Below, one piece after another: positions 1 to 5,506 of a DNA stretch of 5,506 nucleotides. Source of the DNA: a bacterium. GTDB taxonomy: Bacteria > Spirochaetota > Spirochaetia > JABEVK01. Position numbers and translations under genes: made by a program. Location: contig JAJXVP010000195.1 of the NCBI GenBank assembly GCA_021782055.1, positions 1-5,506 on the forward strand. The letters run 5' to 3'. The notes below the pieces were generated by a model. The model had not been told where the DNA came from, searched no databases, and saw only the letters and a program-made list of their open reading frames with translations. How positions within the stretch are numbered: position 1 is the first letter of the stretch; every line of letters begins with the position of its first letter.

Positions 1-74
1 AAGATCAGGGACCGCGCCTGGCCGGCTTTCTTAAGATTATCGGGCAAGATAAGCTTCTTCAGCTCTTGGCCTAA
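1..74 (+). CDS. 3' end of an unidentified plus-strand gene (partial)
   Basis: An open frame enters from the left edge and stops at TAA 72-74, directly before the hairpin terminator at 75-110. The visible C-terminal residues include GFLKIIGQDKLLQLLA, a helical-looking, leucine-rich tail. The main support is position: a stop codon abutting a terminator, and a gene converging on the hydrogenase operon. The other plus frames are less convincing: one stops earlier, near base 32, and the other runs on through the terminator. I do not recognise the family from about 23 residues, and no function is proposed. Confidence 0.5.
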   Translation, partial: DQGPRLAGFLKIIGQDKLLQLLA

Positions 75-110
75 AAAAAAACAGACAGCCCGATGGCTGT
101 CTGTTTTTTT
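75..110. terminator. bidirectional rho-independent terminator between convergent genes
   Basis: Arms 75-90 and 95-110 are perfectly complementary over 16 bp around a CGAT loop. The core is ACAGACAGCC/GGCTGTCTGT, flanked by an A-run at 73-81 and a T-run at 104-110. On the minus strand the A-run becomes a U-tract, so the hairpin ends the hydrogenase transcript about 20 bp after the hndD stop codon. On the plus strand the T-run, followed by CTGTTTT, ends the gene stopping at 74. One structure therefore serves both transcripts. Confidence 0.93.
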
Positions 111-130
111 CTGTTTTACGTTTGCCTTTC

Positions 131-1918
131 TTACTTCACGTACAGCGGGCGAACAAAGTAGTGCGTATGCAACAGTTCGTGTGACTTCTCGGAAAGCGGC
201 TTGCCTAAGAACTCTTTGTAGAGGTTCTGCACTGCCGGGTTTTCATGACTACAGCGGATCGCCGAGCGGTTATCGTCTTTGTAGATACCTGCTATGCGCT
301 TCTGGCGAACTTCGTCGGTGGAACCATAGGGTTGACCACCGCCAGAAATACAACCGCCACGGCAGGCCATGACCTCGATAAAGTGAAACGGGAGCTCTTT
401 TCCTGCCGCTTTTGCTTCTTTGACCTGATTCATAACGTCGCGGACGTTGGCCATACCGTGGGCTACGGCAAACTTAACTTCGATCTCTTTGCCACCAGCC
501 GGGATCTTGACACTGGCCACTTTGACGCCGTCCATTCCGCGCGCCGATTCAATTTCAACCTTGCCGAGGTTTTGGCCGCTCACCATGTGGTAGGCGGTTC
601 GAAGGGCTGCCTCCATAACTCCACCCGTGGCACCAAAGATCGTACCAGCACCCGTATAGGTCCCCAGGGGCGTATCGGCTTCTTCATCAGGAAGATCCTT
701 AAAGCAGATACCAGCTTGCTTGATCATTCTGGCAAGCTCTCGCGTTGTCAAAGACACATCCACGTCAAGGTAGCCAGAGCTCTTCATATCCTCTGAACGC
801 TGGATCTCGTACTTCTTTGCGGTACAGGGCATAATCGCCACCGACACAATGTTCTTGTTGTCGATTTTAGATTTCTGGGCGTAGTAGGTCTTGATCATCG
901 AGCCCATCATCATCATCGGGCTCTTCGCCGACGAGAAGTTGGGAATCATGTCGCTGTAATACTTCTCCATATAATCGACCCAGCTAGGACAGCAGGAGGT
1001 AATTAAGGGCAACTCGCCATGACCATGCGCAAAGCGTTCCACAAACTCGCTGGCTTCTTCCATGATGGTCAAGTCAGCCGAAAGGTTGGTATCGAAAACC
1101 CGGTCAAAGCCCAAGCGACGTAAAGCGGCATAGACCTTTCCGGTCACAACCGTACCGGGCTCATAACCAAACTCTTCGCCCAGGGCGACGCGGACGGCAG
1201 GAGCAATCTGCACGACCAGATGTTTTTCGGGGTCACGGAGATAGTTCCACACTTTGCGGGTTTCATCGACTTCAGTAATTGCGCCCACGGGACAGTGAGC
1301 TGAACACTGACCGCACTTGATGCAGGGGCTTTCAGAAAGTTTTACGTCACCGGCAGGGGCAATGCGGGTTTGATCACCACGGTTAAGGAACTCGAGGGCC
1401 CAAACATCTTGCATTTGCTGACAGACCAGCGCACAGCGTCCACAACCAATACATTTGGTGGGGTTGAGGATCACCGACGGGGTTGAGTCGTCAATGGGCA
1501 GATCGCGAATGCCCATTTCAAAGGGTACGCCCCGCATGCCGAACTCACCACACAGATCCTGAAGTTCACAGGTCCCGTTGCGGGGGCAGTTCAAACAATC
1601 GTTGGGGTGGTTGGACATGATTAATTCCAGCACCGTTCTGCGGGTTTCGACGATATCCGGGTCGTGGGTAATATAATTCTGTCCCTCGACGACGTTGGTC
1701 GTACAGGCTCGAACCATCTTCGGGGACCCTTCAACACGAACAACACAGATGCCGCAAGCTCCCCAAGACTTCAAATCAGGGTGCGTGCACAGGGCGGGAA
1801 TTTTGGTATCGGCTAGCCGAGCCGCTTTCAGGATACTGGTTCCTTCGGGAACGGCCACGCTCTTACCATTGATCTTAATGTTCACCGTTTTTGTTTCTTT
1901 CATGACGTTGGTACTCAT
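131..1918 (-). CDS. hndD: [FeFe]-hydrogenase catalytic subunit (HndD/HydA type)
   Basis: This 595-residue catalytic subunit reversibly reduces protons to H2 in the cytoplasm. Domains in order: a plant-type [2Fe-2S] domain (C44, C55, C58, C72); a His-Cys3 [4Fe-4S] site (H104, C108, C111, C117); two 4Fe-4S ferredoxin motifs (C156/159/162/166 and C199/202/205/209); the H-cluster domain; and a C-terminal small-subunit-like tail containing HENPAVQNLYKEFLG. All three H-cluster signatures are intact: TSCCPSW (C309 in the proton-transfer position, C310 ligand), MPCTAKKYE (C365, K368) and MACRGGC followed by SGGGQP (C519, C523). This M3-type architecture and the length fit HndD and Thermotoga HydA-like subunits. 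The ATG at 1918 is preceded by AGGAG with a 9-nt spacer, which overlaps the hndC stop region. The alternative Met6 has no ribosome site. It is the last gene of the operon. The bifurcating role is inferred from the partner genes; the hydrogenase identity is secure. Confidence 0.97.
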   Translation of the reverse strand: MSTNVMKETKTVNIKINGKSVAVPEGTSILKAARLADTKIPALCTHPDLKSWGACGICVVRVEGSPKMVRACTTNVVEGQNYITHDPDIVETRRTVLELIMSNHPNDCLNCPRNGTCELQDLCGEFGMRGVPFEMGIRDLPIDDSTPSVILNPTKCIGCGRCALVCQQMQDVWALEFLNRGDQTRIAPAGDVKLSESPCIKCGQCSAHCPVGAITEVDETRKVWNYLRDPEKHLVVQIAPAVRVALGEEFGYEPGTVVTGKVYAALRRLGFDRVFDTNLSADLTIMEEASEFVERFAHGHGELPLITSCCPSWVDYMEKYYSDMIPNFSSAKSPMMMMGSMIKTYYAQKSKIDNKNIVSVAIMPCTAKKYEIQRSEDMKSSGYLDVDVSLTTRELARMIKQAGICFKDLPDEEADTPLGTYTGAGTIFGATGGVMEAALRTAYHMVSGQNLGKVEIESARGMDGVKVASVKIPAGGKEIEVKFAVAHGMANVRDVMNQVKEAKAAGKELPFHFIEVMACRGGCISGGGQPYGSTDEVRQKRIAGIYKDDNRSAIRCSHENPAVQNLYKEFLGKPLSEKSHELLHTHYFVRPLYVK

Positions 1919-1932
1919 CTGTTCAAGCTCCT

Positions 1933-3720
1933 TTAGGACACCAGGACGGCGCCGAATTTACAAGCATCGAAGCACGCCCCGCACTTGATGCATTTCGACT
2001 GATCGATTTCGTGAGGTTGTTTCCGCTCCCCGGCAATACAGCCTTGTGGACATTTGCGGGCACACACCGTACAGCCGATGCATTTTTCTTTATCGATGCT
2101 ATAAGTCACTAAATCTTTACACTTACCCGCGGGGCACTTCTTATCGATGATGTGCGCCATGTACTCTTTTTCAAAGTACTTGAGGGTCGACAAAACGGGG
2201 TTAGGCGTGGTGCCACCCAACATACACAACGACGCGCGTTGCATGGCAAAGCTTATCTGCTTCATGGTGTCGATATCGGCCAGCGTTGCCGTTCCCTTGG
2301 TTACCTTGTCGATAAGATTAAGCAATTTGCGTCCGCCGATGCGGCACGGCGCACATTTGCCACAGCTCTCTTCGACAGAAAAGTCCAAGTAGAAGCGAAC
2401 AACGTCGACGATACAGTCATCTTCGCTCATGACGATCAAACCGCCCGAGCCCATCATGGAGCCCAGCTTGGTCAGACTTTCATAGTCGATGGGTGTATCC
2501 AGGAACTCCGCGGAAAGCACACCGCCCGAAGGCCCTCCAGACTGGACCGCTTTGAAGGCTTTTCCGCCCTTGATACCGCCGCCGATGTCGTAAACAATTT
2601 CTCGTAGTGTCGTGCCCATAGGGACTTCGACCAGACCTGAGTTATTGATGGCACCCGTCAAGGCAAAGACCTTGGTGCCTTTCGAGGTGGCGGTTCCAAT
2701 CGAGGCAAACCAATCACCACCCTTAAGGATAATGACGGGGACGTTTGCAAAAGTTTCAACGTTGTTGATCGAGGTGGGTTTACCCCACAGACCACTCACC
2801 GAGGGGAACGGAGGTTTAGGAACCGGCATTCCCCGCTTGCCTTCAATCGACTGCATCAGGGCTGTTTCTTCACCGCAAACAAAGGCACCCGCGCCCAAGC
2901 GAATTTCAATATCAAACTCGATGCCAGAACCCAGGATGTTCTTTCCTAACAGGCCCATCTCGCGTGATTGCTTCATCGCCACTTCAAGTCGGTGAATCGC
3001 CAAAGGATATTCCGCGCGGATGTAGATAAAGCCTTTCGTCGCGCCCATGGCAAATCCGGCAATCGTCATCGCTTCTAAAACCGAGTGGGGGTCGCCTTCC
3101 AAGGTGGACCGGTCCATGTAGGCACCGGGGTCGCCTTCATCCGCGTTACAAATAACGTACCGTTGATCGGCGGGAGTTGCTCGTGTATTGGTCCATTTCA
3201 ACCACGTGGGGAACCCTGCACCACCTCGGCCCCGTAAACCAGACTTTTTCATTTCGTCGAGGACTTTTTCGGGAGTCATTTCAAATAAAACTTTTTCAAG
3301 TGCGGCGTAGCCGTCACGGGCAATATATTCCTGCACGTTTTCGGGGTCGATGATACCGCAGTTTCGCAAAACGATACGAACTTGCTTTTGGTAAAACTTG
3401 ATGTCGGCTTCGCTTTTGGCAGCGATGTCGTCAGCCGTTTTATAGAGCATTTCTTTGACAGGACGGCCCTTCACCAAATGTTCCGAAACAATCTTTTCGG
3501 CGTCCGAGGGTTTTACTTCTACGTAAAAGGACTCATCGGGAAGAATCTTTACGATGGGGCCTTTTTCGCAGAACCCGAAACAGCCGGTTTTGACGATCTG
3601 AACTTGGTTAGAGATTCCCGCCTTTTCAGCGTGCTCTTTTAGCTTTTTGTAGATGTCGTCGGATTTGCTGGATTCACAACCAGTTCCGCCGCATACCAGA
3701 CAATAGTTGTTCAGGGCCAT
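1933..3720 (-). CDS. hndC: NuoF-like flavoprotein subunit of the hydrogenase (HndC/HydB type)
   Basis: This 595-residue subunit is the NAD(P)H-oxidising/reducing and FMN-carrying part of the complex. In bifurcating hydrogenases of this family it is the place where electrons split between NAD(P) and ferredoxin. An N-terminal thioredoxin-like [2Fe-2S] domain carries C10, C15, C47 and C51. The Complex I 51-kDa fold follows, with the glycine-rich GRGGAGF (164-170), the flavin/nucleotide segment CNADEGDPGAYMDR (from 191) and GAGAFVCGEET (around C282), then an SLBB-like part. A [4Fe-4S] site is formed by ESCGKCAPC (C453, C456, C459) plus C499. The C-terminus adds two ferredoxin motifs (C547/550/553/557 and C577/580/583/587), which are absent from ordinary NuoF and typical of HndC/HydB. 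The ATG has AAGGAG 8 nt upstream, inside the end of hndB, and the gene starts 2 nt after the hndB stop. NAD versus NADP preference cannot be read by eye. Confidence 0.96.
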   Translation of the reverse strand: MALNNYCLVCGGTGCESSKSDDIYKKLKEHAEKAGISNQVQIVKTGCFGFCEKGPIVKILPDESFYVEVKPSDAEKIVSEHLVKGRPVKEMLYKTADDIAAKSEADIKFYQKQVRIVLRNCGIIDPENVQEYIARDGYAALEKVLFEMTPEKVLDEMKKSGLRGRGGAGFPTWLKWTNTRATPADQRYVICNADEGDPGAYMDRSTLEGDPHSVLEAMTIAGFAMGATKGFIYIRAEYPLAIHRLEVAMKQSREMGLLGKNILGSGIEFDIEIRLGAGAFVCGEETALMQSIEGKRGMPVPKPPFPSVSGLWGKPTSINNVETFANVPVIILKGGDWFASIGTATSKGTKVFALTGAINNSGLVEVPMGTTLREIVYDIGGGIKGGKAFKAVQSGGPSGGVLSAEFLDTPIDYESLTKLGSMMGSGGLIVMSEDDCIVDVVRFYLDFSVEESCGKCAPCRIGGRKLLNLIDKVTKGTATLADIDTMKQISFAMQRASLCMLGGTTPNPVLSTLKYFEKEYMAHIIDKKCPAGKCKDLVTYSIDKEKCIGCTVCARKCPQGCIAGERKQPHEIDQSKCIKCGACFDACKFGAVLVS

Positions 3721-3722
3721 GC

Positions 3723-4109
3723 TTAATTCTCCTTGACGATGTCTTTAGCCGGTCGATCAAACACATGTTTGTCCACAAGGCGTTTTTCCAAAATATGGGA
3801 ATGCACAATCTGACGAGCCGTTTCGGCATTCACGTTGCCATAAATGATGTCTGGCATACCGTTCATATGAATGGCGACAGTCGGTTCCGAATGGCAAAAG
3901 CCCATACAGCCCGTTTGTTTGATGACCGCATTCTTGATCTCTTTTGAAGCCAATTCTTCAATGAAGGCATCCAAAGTTTCTTTAGCACCGGCCGCAATAC
4001 CGCAAGTGCCCATGCCAACCACGATTTCGATGGTCTTGTCCTCGACAATGCGGCGTTCCATGGCCTTTTTGCCCGCCTCGCGCATTGCGCGTAATTCTTG
4101 CAATGTCAT
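3723..4109 (-). CDS. hndB: thioredoxin-like [2Fe-2S] ferredoxin subunit (HndB type)
   Basis: This 128-residue small subunit has a thioredoxin-fold ferredoxin core, with GMGTCGIAAGA around C36 and TGCMGFC (C68, C72) followed by SEPTVAI. It matches HndB of NADP-reducing-type hydrogenase operons and the N-terminal module of HndC next door. Only three of the four cysteines of the usual CX4C...CX3C pattern are present, with Gly41 at the second position. It probably holds or once held a [2Fe-2S] cluster and sits on the HndC/HndA side of the complex; its exact electron-transfer role is inferred. The start ATG overlaps the upstream ATPase stop in an ATGA arrangement, with GGAGG 7 nt upstream, so translation is probably coupled. 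The N-terminal stretch TLQELRAMREAGKKAME looks like a charged helix. Confidence 0.9.
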   Translation of the reverse strand: MTLQELRAMREAGKKAMERRIVEDKTIEIVVGMGTCGIAAGAKETLDAFIEELASKEIKNAVIKQTGCMGFCHSEPTVAIHMNGMPDIIYGNVNAETARQIVHSHILEKRLVDKHVFDRPAKDIVKEN

Positions 4110-4660
4110 TTTCCGTCCTCCATGCTCTCTTGAGAGCGAAAATATTCTTTCAGCAACAGCAACGCTTCAACTTCCTCAAAGGAACCCACGGCTTCACGGA
4201 GCTCCTGCCGCGACACTTGGTACCCGTGGTCTTTACCCTCACCCCATGCCCTAACCAGCTCCACGTCGTGGGTACCAGGCCAAGCCATGACTTGAGTAAA
4301 CACCACACTCCAATCTCCCTCGGGCGGTGTATCCCAATGTTCCAAATTGAACACGGTACTCACCTTCGTTCCTTCTCCCGGTCGGCTTTCCATGGCAAAC
4401 TCACCGAGCGTACCTTCCAGGGTCTGAATGACGAGAGGCAGGCCCAACCCCACCTTTCGGTCAGGATGTTTACGTCCATCCGTATAAAAGGGGTCTTGTG
4501 CTCGCCGCAGTTCTTCGGGTGTCATGCCTTTCCCGTTATCCGTTACCACAAGGTGTAACCGGGAACGGTCTTGTCGGACTTCTACACGAATCAGGCTTGC
4601 CCCGGCTTCAACGGCGTTTTGAAACAGATCCGTAAGAAAGTCACCCAAGGAGCGGTGCAT
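4106..4660 (-). CDS. stand-alone GHKL (HATPase_c) ATP-binding protein in the hydrogenase operon
   Basis: This is a 184-residue Bergerat-fold ATP-binding protein. The N box is LTDLFQNAVEAGA (catalytic-region N15), the G1 box DNGKGM (41-46), an F-box-like DPFYTDG (56-62), the G2 box GLGLP (71-75) and the G3-like GEGT (95-98). The protein starts right at the N box, so it has no dimerisation/phospho-histidine domain, sensor or membrane segment. The last 80 or so residues, rich in E and L, match nothing I recognise. Its place between hndA and hndB (1-nt overlap upstream, 4-nt overlap downstream) ties its synthesis to the hydrogenase, and similar ATPases are known in other [FeFe]-hydrogenase operons without an assigned role. 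It could be a kinase of the anti-sigma type, an assembly factor or a regulator; none of these is shown. The ATG follows AAAGGAG with a short 4-nt spacer. Confidence 0.88.
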   Translation of the reverse strand: MHRSLGDFLTDLFQNAVEAGASLIRVEVRQDRSRLHLVVTDNGKGMTPEELRRAQDPFYTDGRKHPDRKVGLGLPLVIQTLEGTLGEFAMESRPGEGTKVSTVFNLEHWDTPPEGDWSVVFTQVMAWPGTHDVELVRAWGEGKDHGYQVSRQELREAVGSFEEVEALLLLKEYFRSQESMEDGK

Positions 4661-5154
4661 TAGACTCCTTTAAACTTGGCGAGAATTTCGGGAAGCTTGT
4701 CTGGATCAATCTTGCCAAAAACTTCGCCACCAACGACTGCCACCGGAGCCAAACCACAACAACCCACGCAACGGACAGCTTCGACAGAAAACAGCCCGTC
4801 GTCGGTCACTTGATTGACGCCGATTCCCAACAGATTTTCTATCTCTTGAATGATGTCCTGGCCGCCCTTGAGGTAGCAGGCTGTCCCGAGACAAACTTGG
4901 ATGTTGAACTTTCCGGGGCGATTGAGCTTAAAGAAGTGATAAAAGGTAATCACCCCGTAGATTTTCGCCAGCGGAACGCCGATCATTTGGCTCATCTGGA
5001 TGACGGCGGCTCGCGGTAGATAGCCAAATTCTTCCTGCAGACGGTGCAGAACCATAATTAAGTTGCCGGGTTTATCCTTCCACTCTTCGATAAAACTTAC
5101 CAAAGCGGGAGAAAACTCAACCGACTCTTGGGCGGGCAATGTTTGAACTGACAT
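4660..5154 (-). CDS. hndA: NuoE-like [2Fe-2S] subunit of the hydrogenase (HndA/HydC type)
   Basis: This 164-residue protein of the Complex I 24-kDa family has an N-terminal helical part, including NLIMVLHRLQEEFGYLP, then YGVITFYHFF. A thioredoxin-like [2Fe-2S] domain follows, with VCLGTACYLKGG (C88, C93) and VRCVGCCGLAPV (C129, C133). The pattern CX4C...CX3C is complete, and the length is normal for HndA/HydC/NuoE. Its cluster accepts or donates one electron at the flavin of HndC. It is the first gene of the operon. The ATG at 5154 is preceded by a GAGGAGGAG purine block giving a strong ribosome site, and no other Met lies nearby upstream. Its stop TAA shares a base with the next gene's ATG. 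Confidence 0.95.
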   Translation of the reverse strand: MSVQTLPAQESVEFSPALVSFIEEWKDKPGNLIMVLHRLQEEFGYLPRAAVIQMSQMIGVPLAKIYGVITFYHFFKLNRPGKFNIQVCLGTACYLKGGQDIIQEIENLLGIGVNQVTDDGLFSVEAVRCVGCCGLAPVAVVGGEVFGKIDPDKLPEILAKFKGV

Positions 5155-5278
5155 CTCTCCTCCTCTTTTCTTGTAAACTTGTGCTCTAAGAAACCTTGCA
5201 AGTCAGCATTATGTTCCTCAGTTTGCAAAAAATCAACAGTGAATTCTTATAATTGCTCTATAGAACCTTTACAATTTT

Positions 5279-5307
5279 GTTTTAATACATTTAAAACCAA
5301 TTGTCAA
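5279..5307 (-). promoter_or_regulatory. candidate sigma-70/sigma-A promoter of the hydrogenase operon
   Basis: Read on the minus strand, a perfect -35 TTGACA (5302-5307) is followed after 17 nt by TAAAAC (5279-5284), which matches the -10 consensus at 4 of 6 positions. Transcription would start near 5271. The operator-like repeat 5314-5331 lies just upstream of the -35. A second, weaker option downstream is TTGTAA, 17 nt, then TATAAG in the 5240-5275 region. The spacing and perfect -35 favour the first, but the weak -10 leaves doubt. Confidence 0.45.
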
Positions 5308-5313
5308 TATATA

Positions 5314-5331
5314 TTGTGAATACATTCACAT
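5314..5331. promoter_or_regulatory. Rex-type (or CRP-type) operator
   Basis: The sequence TTGTGAATACATTCACAT matches the Rex consensus TTGTGAANNNNTTCACAA at all but the last base. Its inner TGTGAATACATTCACA arms are perfect inverted repeats. Rex is the NADH/NAD+-sensing repressor that commonly controls fermentation and hydrogenase genes, which fits the NAD(P)-linked hydrogenase operon. The same site also fits the CRP-family pattern TGTGAN6TCACA, and the right half, TCACATTT, fits CRP well. It is centred about 50 bp upstream of the proposed hndA start point and overlaps the only -10-like element of the divergent gene, so it could affect either or both. Confidence 0.65.
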
Positions 5332-5382
5332 TTAATAGCAAAAAGACACTTATTAATTTTTTCTTGGGAAGAAAGAAAGTCG

Positions 5383-5454
5383 ATGACAAAGCTACTCCCT
5401 CCCTTGAAACGCCTCTTTCTCCGTCCTATTCTTAGAAAGGGGGGAAACTCATGA
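5383..5454 (+). CDS. possible 23-codon small ORF overlapping the next gene start
   Basis: ATG at 5383 opens 23 codons encoding a basic, leucine- and proline-containing peptide that begins MTKLLPPLKRLFLRPI. It ends at TGA 5452-5454, which overlaps the next gene's ATG in an ATGA arrangement. Such an overlap is typical of coupled genes, but a short ORF can meet it by chance. The ribosome site is poor, with purine-rich GGGAAGAAAGAAAG lying upstream. It could be a leader peptide that couples translation, a small protein, or no gene at all. No family is recognised. Confidence 0.25.
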   Translation: MTKLLPPLKRLFLRPILRKGGNS

Positions 5455-5506
5455 GCGACAAACCGCAGTTAAGAATCGGGCACTTACCCATAACCGATCA
5501 CCTTGT
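5451..5506 (+). CDS. N-terminus of an ABC-type solute-binding-like protein (partial)
   Basis: The gene runs off the right edge after MSDKPQLRIGHLPITDHL and part of one more codon. The LRIGHLPITDH segment resembles the first beta strand and ligand loop of NitT/TauT or NrtA/CmpA-type substrate-binding proteins. An AAAGGGGGG ribosome site (5436-5444) lies 6 nt upstream of the ATG. An in-frame TAG at 5433-5435 rules out a longer N-terminus, so no signal peptide or lipoprotein box precedes the binding-fold start. This suggests a cytoplasmic or otherwise unusual member. It is transcribed away from the hydrogenase operon. The family call rests on only 18 residues. Confidence 0.55.
   Translation, partial: MSDKPQLRIGHLPITDHL

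Larger units (their letters stand above)
5155..5450. other. divergent intergenic region, AT-rich, with regulatory sites
   Basis: This 296-bp region separates the minus-strand hydrogenase operon from the plus-strand gene starting at 5451. The stretch from about 5220 to 5365 is strongly AT-rich, unlike the flanking genes. It contains the inverted-repeat operator at 5314-5331, a perfect 12-bp AT palindrome at 5305-5316 and a candidate minus-strand promoter at 5279-5307. For the plus-strand gene there is only a weak candidate -10, TTTAAT at 5331-5336, with no good -35; it touches the operator. If the operon promoter is correct, the hndA leader is about 115 nt. I see no riboswitch or strong hairpin in it. 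Confidence 0.75.

Noticed and set aside
245..796. Plus-strand open frame of 183 codons opposite hndD
   Set aside because: It lies wholly antisense to a well-supported hydrogenase gene, its translation has no recognisable motif, and it has no independent ribosome site. It is a shadow of hndD codon use.
1933..2090. Separate ferredoxin gene at the hndC 3' end
   Set aside because: The two 4Fe-4S motifs are in frame with the flavoprotein with no stop between, and such a C-terminal fusion is normal for HndC/HydB.
2152..2607. Plus-strand open frame of about 150 codons opposite hndC
   Set aside because: It is antisense to the conserved [4Fe-4S] region of hndC and has no family-like features, so it is a shadow frame.
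4085..4558. Plus-strand open frames opposite the ATPase and hndB
   Set aside because: The minus-strand frames carry clear GHKL and ferredoxin motifs with ribosome sites; the plus-strand products look random.
5170..5210. Possible hairpin in the hndA leader (ACTTG...CAAGT)
   Set aside because: The stem is only 5 bp with a long loop and no following T-run, so it is too weak to call an attenuator or riboswitch.
5195..5229. Short palindromes CTTGCAAG (5195-5202) and TTTGCAAA (5222-5229) in the hndA leader
   Set aside because: Each is only 8 bp and they differ in sequence. In AT-rich DNA they are expected by chance, and they match no operator I know.
1..5506. CRISPR array, insertion sequence, tRNA or rRNA
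   Set aside because: I saw no spaced direct repeats, transposase motifs, terminal inverted repeats or tRNA-like cloverleaf on either strand. The window is almost fully occupied by the operon.

Overview
The window carries a complete minus-strand operon for a multimeric, NAD(P)-linked, probably electron-bifurcating [FeFe]-hydrogenase (HndABCD/HydABC type). A truncated gene sits at each end. The organism is an anaerobic, fermentative or H2-cycling bacterium of moderate G+C. The strong AGGAG-type ribosome sites, the gene order and a Rex-like operator suggest a Clostridia-like Firmicute. Desulfovibrio-type or spirochaete lineages carry similar operons, so the taxonomic guess is weak.

Layout from left to right: the 3' end of an unidentified plus-strand gene (1-74); a perfect 16-bp-stem hairpin with T-tracts on both sides, which can terminate convergent transcripts (75-110); then, on the minus strand, hndD (131-1918), hndC (1933-3720), hndB (3723-4109), a stand-alone GHKL-type ATPase (4106-4660) and hndA/nuoE-like (4660-5154). 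Transcription runs hndA > ATPase > hndB > hndC > hndD. Junctions are very tight: 1-nt overlap, 4-nt overlap, 2-nt gap and 14-nt gap. A 296-bp, mostly AT-rich divergent intergenic region (5155-5450) follows. It holds a near-perfect Rex/CRP-type inverted repeat and a candidate sigma-70-like promoter for the operon. At the right edge, the first 18 codons of a plus-strand gene resembling cytosolic or signal-less ABC solute-binding proteins begin at 5451. A 23-codon ORF may be coupled to it.

How the genes work together (family knowledge plus inference): HndC carries the flavin and pyridine-nucleotide site and several Fe-S clusters. HndA and HndB are thioredoxin-fold [2Fe-2S] modules attached to it. 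HndD holds an Fe-S relay leading to the H-cluster. Together they would couple H2 to NAD(P)H and ferredoxin. Rex senses NADH/NAD+, so a Rex site in front of this operon would make redox sense. The ATPase within the operon has intact ATP-binding boxes but no phosphotransfer domain, and its job is the main open question here. No Fe-hydrogenase maturation gene (hydE, hydF, hydG) lies in the window.
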